A DNA stretch of 13,166 bases from Larix sibirica (Eukaryota; Streptophyta; Pinopsida; Pinales; Pinaceae), in NCBI GenBank assembly GCA_004151065.3, contig NWUY0300029983.1:1-13166 (forward strand), given 5' to 3'. Below the pieces are notes generated by a model that was not told the DNA's origin, did no database searches, and saw only the letters and a program-made list of their open reading frames with translations. Positions 6,704 through 13,166 of the stretch are shown piece by piece. A program made the position numbers and the translations under genes. Within the stretch, counting starts at the first letter, position 1, and every line of letters begins with the position of its first letter.

Positions 6704-8972
6704 TGTAGGAGTGATTTGAAAAACATAACCCTTGTCTATAAAAAACAAACTCAAACTGGAAGCTAAATCAAACTCATGCATGCACATACACAAGTAATAA
6801 AAACAATGGGTTTTCTTCTTTTTCTTTCTTCCTAATATCCTAGAAATGAAATTTACACTACATGCAACCTCCAATGGATTTTGTTGCTACAACAATTAAA
6901 TAAAAACAACTACAATTAAATAGCAATCCCAAGCCCTTTCTCACAAGTTAACAACATGTCTAAGTCTTGGTTGGGCTTACATTCACTATGGAAAATAGAT
7001 GTCAGTGGCTACTTTTAAAGCCATGAACTATGGGTTTCTTGGTTTGCTTCACTTTCTCCAACCTATTCAGTTCAAGTTGGATTTGTGTTCTTCCTCTCTT
7101 TGTTCTTTTCTATTCTCTTCTACTTTCCTTCTTCTTCTCTTCTCTTCTTCTCTATTGGAACAACCTCACATTATTATGCCCAATAGTTCCCTTGTATGGT
7201 AGTTCCATCCAACAAAGATTACTGGAACTGCCTCTTTCTTTTTGTTCTCTACTTTTCATCTTCCTCTGTGAGAAACCTATGTCTTCAATGAGAGCACTAC
7301 TTCTAACATTCACTATGCAAAATAGATGTCAATGGTTCCTTTTAAATCTAGGAACTATGGGTATGCTAGTTTTTTGCACTTTCTCCACAATTCTAGCAAA
7401 CAAGTTAAAGTTATAATTGTGTTCTTCCTCTCTCTATTTTCTTCTACTATGTTATTATTCTCTCTGTTAATTCTCTTTTTCTCCATTGGAACAACCTCAC
7501 AATGTTTTTCCAAATAGTTCTCCTCTATGGCGGTTATATCCAACAAAGAATATAGGAACCATCTCCTCCTTTTTCTTCTCTACTCTTCACCTTCGTTTGC
7601 AAGCAACTTTTGTCTTCAATAAGAACACTAGTTCTTACATTCATTATGCAAAATAGATGTTAGTGGATCCTTTTAAAATTGAGAACTATAAGTTACCTAG
7701 TTTTTTGCACTTTCTCCACAATTCTACCGGTGACAAGTTCAAGCTAGGATAATGTTTTTCATGTCTTTGTGGTCTTCTATTCTCTTCTTCTACTTTCCTT
7801 CTTTCTTCTTCTTCTTCTCTATTAGAACAACCTCACATTGCTTTGCCCAATAATTCTCCTCTATAATGGTGGTTTTATCCAACAAAGAATATTGGAACCA
7901 TCTCCTCCTCCTTCTCCTCCTTCTCTACTCTTTACTTTCCTATGTTAGTGATTATGTCTTCAATAAGAGCACTACTTCTTTCTTACTTTCTTCCTCAAGG
8001 ACTCTACCTTATGTCAACACACTGGAACCCTCTTTTCTCTTCTTTGTCTTCTTTTCCTTTCCCACAATTCTACCTAGCTATTCAAGCTGGAATCATGTTC
8101 TCCTTCTCTTCTTTGGGAGCAATGTTTCTTCAATGAGAGAGCTCATCCTCTTCTTCTTTCTCTTCCTCTATGTTCCTTTATCTCGTGGAAGACACTCCTC
8201 TTCTCTTGTCTATGTACATCATATTTAATGAAAGGAATTTCCTCTATCAATGTTCCATGCCTTTCCTCTTTTGTTCAATTCTCAAGGATTGTAAACTAAT
8301 TAGGTACCCCCTACCAAAACATGCCATGTGACATCCTTTCAACCAACCTCTTGATTGCTCATATAGGAAATGAATAAGAACACCCTTTTCTACCATGTGC
8401 TTGTTGCACACTAGCCACGTAGTAGTATGCAACCTTGTGGATTGTTCTTTGGACAGCATAGAACCTTGGAGGAATATGATTCTTCAGATGGTGGAAGGTA
8501 GATTGAAAGGAGGAGGGTGACTATGTAGGTTTAGACCCCAATTTTCGCATCATACTCCAAAACATGTAGAGATGAGGACTATTGGATGATAAAGGGAAAA
8601 TGGGTGATATAGATTGAGTACACGGATCAAGGCCTCCATTGTCACATCAAGCCCCAACTAATTTGTAGAAGATCTAGGTTATACGCTAGAAAAGTAGGAT
8701 CAAATGGCTCAAAATCCCACATCAATCTAATACCACCATGTCACATCAACCCCATACATTGCATAAAGAGAATGCATTTTCTAATGAGAAAAGGTGAATT
8801 AAATGGCTAAACATCCTATGCAAAATAGGACCCAACCCAAGTGCTTAGGTCGAATCCTCCTTACAATGCAATAGGTAGAGGATGTGCCTAATCACTCCCT
8901 ACAATGTGTTGTAATGCAAAATGACACATAACCCAAAATCCATAACTAAATAATATGTTGCCATTTACTACT
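6704..8972 (-). mobile_element. 5' LTR, about 2.27 kb, of the minus-strand LTR element
   Basis: The inner end at 6704 reads TGTAGGAGTGATT on the plus strand and is set by the adjacent primer-binding site. Homology to the left LTR fragment runs from about 8230 to about 8972. The outer end is uncertain. AATCACTCCCTACA at 8890-8903 is an inverted match to the inner end and would give TG...CA termini, but similarity to the left copy seems to continue to CATTTACTAC near 8971. The LTR has no coding capacity; its plus-strand frames are Phe/Leu/Ser-rich because the strand is pyrimidine-rich. It contains an array of roughly 330-bp units. Confidence 0.65.
6980..8130 (-). repeat. Array of about 330-bp units within the LTR
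   Basis: Units begin with CATTCACTATGGAAAATAGATG at 6980, its near copy with ATGCAAAATAGATG at 7307, and CATTCATTATGCAAAATAGATG at 7638, so the periods are 327 and 331 bp. Each carries CTTTTAAA..., GAACTAT..., CACTTTCTCCA, a CT-rich TTCTTCTTCTC block, ATTGGAACAACCTCACA or a close variant, TCCAACAAAGA and CTTCAATAAGAGCACTA. A fourth, more diverged unit starts near 7969, and traces of a fifth follow (CTTCAATGAGAGAGCTCATC near 8130). Confidence 0.85.
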
Positions 8973-9660
8973 CTAGAACGTAAGTTGTGGTAATACCTAA
9001 GAGAGAAAATACATAAGAAACGATGCTTGTCAATGGTAATTCTAAAATGTAGTCAATGCATTTTCTTCGAATGTGACATTTATTTTGAAGACAAACGTCT
9101 CTTTGGCATCATTTGATAGCATTTCTTTTGAAAACAAACGTCCTCCTAATGTAGAGACAAATCATATGTTTTCATAGAGTATTTTAAAAGAAGGTTAATA
9201 ATATTTGAATTAATTAATGATAAAAATTGAAGTTATTATATCAAACACTTTAAGAATATGAAAAAAAACCTATTCATATAAATTTACTTATTTCTGTTAT
9301 AAATATATAGAGATGTTTCAACATAGAATTTAAGTTATAAAGTTTTGCTCAAAGATTGATTTTGCAAATTTTATTGGAGTAAACTGCCTAAGTTATTAAA
9401 TTATGGTTTGGATTTCTAATTAGGAATTATTAGATCATTTTGGTACTGTTAACATTATATAGGAAATTTGAGAAAGTTTCTAATGATGAAGGGGATATTA
9501 AAAGTATTTTTTAATTTAAGTATTAGTGTTTTTATATATTCTACTAAAGAAAATACTTTCTTGTCTTACTTAAAAAAATCTATGTGAGAGCATGCACACA
9601 AACATTTTTGGATGTAATAACATTCAATCATTCAACGTGTCAATATATGTTGTGTATAAG
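8973..9660. other. AT-rich non-coding stretch
   Basis: No gene or RNA is seen. The only structure is a small direct repeat: ATTTATTTTGAAGACAAACGTC near 9078 and ATTTCTTTTGAAAACAAACGTC near 9121, with a period of 43 bp. Confidence 0.45.
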
Positions 9661-9670
9661 TTAATTACAA

Positions 9671-9788
9671 GACTATGTAGTTGTAAGGAATAACATAGAG
9701 TTGTATTAATAGTTCACCAACACAAATCGCAATACAAATATATACAACTATGTGGAATAATACATAATTACATTAATAGTTGACCAAC
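9671..9788 (+). repeat. Diverged tandem duplication, about 75-bp period
   Basis: GACTATGTAG...GGAATAACATAGAGTTGTATTAATAGTTCACCAAC near 9671-9722 is repeated as AACTATGTGGAATAATACATAATTACATTAATAGTTGACCAAC near 9747-9788, which has lost some bases. It is non-coding. Confidence 0.65.
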
Positions 9789-10769
9789 TTAATTCACATA
9801 GTTCTAACAATATAAAAATAATAATAAATCATTTTTATTATGATTTTATCAATTTATTTTCATCATAATATTTAATCAACTTGTTTGGTTTGTTTTTACA
9901 TTAGAAAAGTTCTATGGAAAGGGTTACGGATAAGTCTATTAAAGCTGAGAATCAAGGCAACCAATTGGCCTTAGAATGTGTTATCCATCATAGAACCATA
10001 GCATCCTTTTGATCTCACGAGAGAATTATTCCTCGGTAGCCTTTTGACTTTGGTTTTTATACTTTTAGCTAACAATTGTTGTTTTTTCTACCATTGTCTT
10101 TTGTGTTTTGCTATTGTTTACCGTGTAACTTGGAATCCATGAAAACAATTAAATTAAATTAAATGGGCATAAAATCAGAAACCTACACTGAGTCATATAC
10201 AAAAGTGTGCTATCAATGTTTCGTGAATCATGGCTCAAAATATGAGGAAAGATCTCGAGCTATATGGCTCAAAATGTTACATTTTGCTTGCAATCTTTGG
10301 GGAATCGGTCATGAGATTCGACCAAGGCTCAGGTTGCCTTCGTGAATGTAAAAGCTCATTCTATTTATTGGAAGACTAAATTACTGAGTTAGGATGCAAG
10401 AATGTGTAAATAGCACATCCTTGGTTATCCACTGGTTTCCTCTTTAAGAGATTGTGGCTTCTTTTAATGATACTTTAAATTTCTCTGGATGTTTTATTAT
10501 CATTGAAATCTTCAGTTGCTCCTTCGAAGGTCAGTTTCGATAAGGAAGTCTGGGTCTGTTGCTTTAATGATTGGGAGCATTTAAGATTCTATGTGAAAAT
10601 GGTGGAACAATCTCCTCTTGTAATTGATTAGTTAATTTGTTTGCCCAGACCGAGGCTTATATGTACTCCTGAGTAAATGGCTCAGAGAGATTGAAAATAG
10701 AAAATATATGAAAGTATGATGAAGAGTGTTTGTATAGTCACTGGTCATGAACATTACTTACATACTTAT
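9789..10769. other. Non-coding stretch
   Basis: An open frame at 10163-10345 (60 codons) has no recognisable motif and is what chance would give. A small perfect stem CAAAATG-TTA-CATTTTG lies at 10270-10286 and is not obviously meaningful. Nothing else can be supported. Confidence 0.4.
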
Positions 10770-10900
10770 TGTAATATCCTGATTTTGACCCCATTGCATT
10801 AAAAATGTAAATGATGTAATATTGTTATAAAATCATGGTGAGGAGCTCAAGGCCAAGGCCCCACCATCGATTTATTGTTAAAATTGATGCATATGGTTNA
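10770..10900 (+). other. Possible start of another LTR (weak)
   Basis: TGTAATATCCTGATTTTGACCCC at 10770-10792 resembles the TGTAACRCCCYGATTTTGACC-like start common in plant Gypsy-type LTRs, as I know the family. It is followed by an imperfect inverted repeat, ATGGTGAGG with CCCCACCAT. No matching LTR end, primer site or second copy is visible. Position 10899 is an undetermined base. Confidence 0.25.
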
Positions 10901-12164
10901 TATATAAACAGAAAGTGAAAATACAACTTAGTTGTGTGCTACAACATGCCTAGGATTCTTATAATGCAAGGATAATGTCACCCATCATTTATCGATCAGA
11001 ATTATTTTCAAAGATAATTCCTAGTTGAGTTAATCTTTTGAAGACTCCTCACCTTATAGTTCGGACAAAGGAGCATTAAGAGTCCAGACCATTTCAAATT
11101 GTAAAAGAGCATAACCCTGAATTTTGAAACCTTCCCATTCCACTAATTTCTAAAGTTTCCCGATTTTTTATAAGAGAAAAAAATCTGCAAAAGAAAAGTA
11201 TGATATACATCTCAAGGTACATCTACAAATACAATTTCATCTCAATAAAATCGGGCATTTACACAAACTTTGGGTATGAAATCCATGGATGGTAATCTTA
11301 TTAAGAGCTCCCCATAAACAAAAAGGGTGAAAATCAAGCATGGATTTCCTTGCGCAGCTATTTTTTTGTTGATTTGGGGTGTCAAAACCCCATTGATAGA
11401 AAAACAAGATGTGGTGTCAATTTGCGACGATTTCTACATATGCCTCATTCTCCATCCCGATGAACCTATTTCCCACTTTAGATGATATCTTTCCCATGAC
11501 TGAAAATGATACATCCCGCCAGTTTATATTTTTCTTTAGTGACATGGAATTGTGGTGCATACCCCTTGCCACAGGAGGTTGCTAATTCCCTGAGCATAGC
11601 ATGATTGATAATTCAACTAAATTCCCCATTCCATGTATGGATTTTAGTGTTTTCAGAAGTGGGTCTGCTTTAATTGTTATTAGCTGATTTTTTCAAGTAG
11701 CAGTTGTGTTGTCAATCCCCCATTATTAATATCAGTTACATTTGCAATTCAGGCATTCAACTCCATTTCTTCCCACACTTCAGTCCAGGCAGTCGTAACA
11801 TCAATAACCTTAGAGGGTCCTTTGCTCAGTCTCTAAGTACTTTATGTTCTATCATAGTTGCATTGGTTGGTATGTTTTGGGTGCAGGTTTGGATTGGGGT
11901 TGAATACAAAAGGCACACTGCATTGGCATTGCTTAATTCATTTGGAGAATTAGCAGGCACCCATGTACAGGTTAAAAGAAACCATGCAACTTTGCTTTTA
12001 ATAGATTCAAGGGTCTGATCAAGGGATTTGGAGCTTATTTCTCCTACCAACATTTTTGAGTGGATTTGGCATGAAACTTTCTCATGTTGGAGATTTGGAA
12101 AGTAAGGGCCACTTCCAAATCCAATTATATGGTGACTGGTAGACTTGTAACATTCTGTAGCATT
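10901..12164. other. Non-coding stretch with a chance open frame
   Basis: The longest frame (11704-12018, plus, 104 codons) has no motif I recognise. It has an overlapping minus-strand frame of similar quality, so neither is called. The region could be intron or old transposon DNA. Confidence 0.4.
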
Positions 12165-12262
12165 TTGTTAGGTTATTTTGATGAGAGTATATTTTATCTC
12201 ATTATTTCATCTCGTTTTTCCCAATCTTGTTAGGTTATTCTGATGAGACTATACTTCATCTC
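12165..12262 (+). repeat. Tandem duplication, 62-bp period
   Basis: TTGTTAGGTTATTTTGATGAGAGTATATTTTATCTC at 12165 is repeated as TTGTTAGGTTATTCTGATGAGACTATACTTCATCTC at 12227. The repeat is non-coding and shows modest divergence. Confidence 0.82.
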
Positions 12263-12566
12263 TTTTTTACCAAATTTCTGGTTTCTTGGTGTGATTATTT
12301 GAGTATAGTCTCAGATATCCTTTTGGTACTTCCTAAGAAACTTGAGTTGTATGCTATTACCAGCCTGCAATTTAATTGCAAAAGCTCATTTTTTCATTTG
12401 TTCCTAGATATCGATGACCATTAAAAGGATGAAATTTACTATCAGTTTTTTATGCTTTCAAGTTTTTCCCCAATTTGAGATCATTCATTTTTTTCCCTGG
12501 GAAAAAATGTAACTTATTCAAATAAAGAAAAAGAGGTCACATTTTGCATATGTTATGTGTGAGCAT
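12263..12566. other. Non-coding stretch
   Basis: The stretch is AT-rich with T-runs. A short frame continues through it from the duplication but has no recognisable features. Confidence 0.4.
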
Positions 12567-13149
12567 TCATGAAAAGCACACATAAGGCATTTCCATCCTA
12601 CAATAAAACCTAAAAGAGAGTGCAATAACTAATGTGGAACAGAATCCTCGATCCTCCTTTTTTCCCTTTCTTCTTTTTGACCTCAATCCATCTCCTGGAG
12701 AGGGTTCCATGGGAACTAACTGTAATTCAGAAATCTGATTTCCATAATTTGTTTGGGTAGCCACCAACTCTTTATTAGAGTCAGAGTTGTCAGACTCATG
12801 AAATTGCTTTGTTCCTCTAGTTGGGTAATCAGTACCCACTATCTCTCATGAAAGGGTGATATCTATATTCATTGATTCTCCCCTATCCTCTGGGGGGGGT
12901 TTAAATATTCAACATGCACTTCTGGATATTCGTTGACATCCTTATTTAAATATGATGTTTGTTGTGTTCCTTTTCCTCTTATGATAAAGGCGGATCATAT
13001 GACAACCATCTTTTTGGCTCAGGATTGGGATCATTTTTTTCGCTTTGGGTGTGTTACCCCCTATCTTGCAGGGCTTCGTAGCGGAATTTTTCGCTTATGA
13101 TTTCTAGATCACTAGTGCTTGATGACAGATTGCTGGAGTTTTTATTCAT
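12567..13149 (-). pseudogene. Decayed Ser/Asp/Lys-rich coding sequence, probably transposon-derived
   Basis: Read on the minus strand from 13149, a frame starts MNKNSSNLSSSTSDLEIIS and runs on as EKFRYEALQDRG to a stop at 13054. It continues beyond the stop with NDPNPEPKRWLSYDPPLS and, past an 8-base homopolymer at 12892-12899, with INEYRYHPFMRDSGY. Then the frame changes: from 12839 an open stretch of 90 codons reads TDYPTRGTKQFHESDNSDSN, then VPMEPSPGDG and a basic RSKRRKGKKEDRG. Acidic/serine-rich segments ending in a Pro-Gly and basic tail recall the C-terminal end of plant LINE ORF1 or gag-like proteins. That family call is inference, with no zinc knuckle or RNA-binding domain visible here. 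The upstream part lies beyond the window. Several stops and at least one frame change show that it is not functional. Confidence 0.45.
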
Positions 13150-13166
13150 GATATGATGAATCATGA

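Noticed and set aside
6503-6874. A 123-codon minus-strand frame across the LTR inner end
   Set aside because: It runs straight through the LTR boundary and the primer-binding site, which are not translated in such elements, and it has no recognised domain.
7030-8228. Plus-strand hydrophobic frames of 120-128 codons resembling membrane proteins
   Set aside because: The hydrophobicity comes from the CT-rich tandem units inside the LTR, the frames are not conserved between units, and there is no membrane-protein family signature.
10163-10345. A 60-codon plus-strand frame with several Cys and Trp residues
   Set aside because: It has no recognisable motif, no supporting exon structure, and is short enough to be chance.
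11704-12053. Overlapping plus (104-codon) and minus (75-codon) frames
   Set aside because: Neither shows a domain, signal or codon pattern that sets it apart from the other, and open frames of this length occur by chance.

Overview
This window looks like nuclear DNA of a seed plant, most likely a gymnosperm, although the family cannot be fixed from the sequence. It is AT-rich and gene-poor, packed with decayed repeats, and every protein frame is short or broken. The evidence for a plant is a eukaryotic-type tRNA-Arg gene with internal A and B boxes and a T-run terminator, a fragment resembling plant delta-COP, and an LTR element primed by initiator tRNA-Met. No intact protein-coding gene can be supported.

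Layout. Positions 1-366 are featureless AT-rich DNA, perhaps old intron. At 367-590 (+) lies a broken piece resembling the linker of plant coatomer delta subunit. Positions 600-2300 are non-coding and carry four independent tandem duplications (periods 62, 38, 177 and 63 bp). At 2774-2846 (+) sits an intact, intronless tRNA-Arg(CCG) gene, followed within 250 bp by two degenerate tRNA-Leu-like sequences that form a diverged 155-bp-period duplication.

The main structure is at about 3250-8972. It is an old, minus-strand LTR retroelement of a large, apparently non-autonomous kind. The upstream LTR (about 6704-8972 on the plus axis) is roughly 2.27 kb and is followed by a primer-binding site complementary to initiator tRNA-Met (6686-6698). 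The internal region of about 2.9 kb encodes only a decayed acidic, coiled-coil-like protein on the minus strand, and I see no protease, reverse transcriptase, RNase H or integrase. The other LTR is a fragment at about 3250-3833. The internal region holds three 227-bp tandem units, and the complete LTR holds three clear and one or two faint units of about 330 bp.

From 8973 to 12560 I see mostly featureless AT-rich DNA with small duplications, one possible LTR start at 10770 and a single undetermined base at 10899. The right edge, 12567-13149 on the minus strand, is a second decayed coding sequence. It is Ser/Asp/Glu/Lys-rich with in-frame stops and a frame change, and probably comes from a transposon.

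The only element likely to work today is the tRNA gene. The rest is a record of transposon insertion, truncation and local tandem duplication. The most interesting object is the large LTR element with its two internal tandem-repeat arrays.
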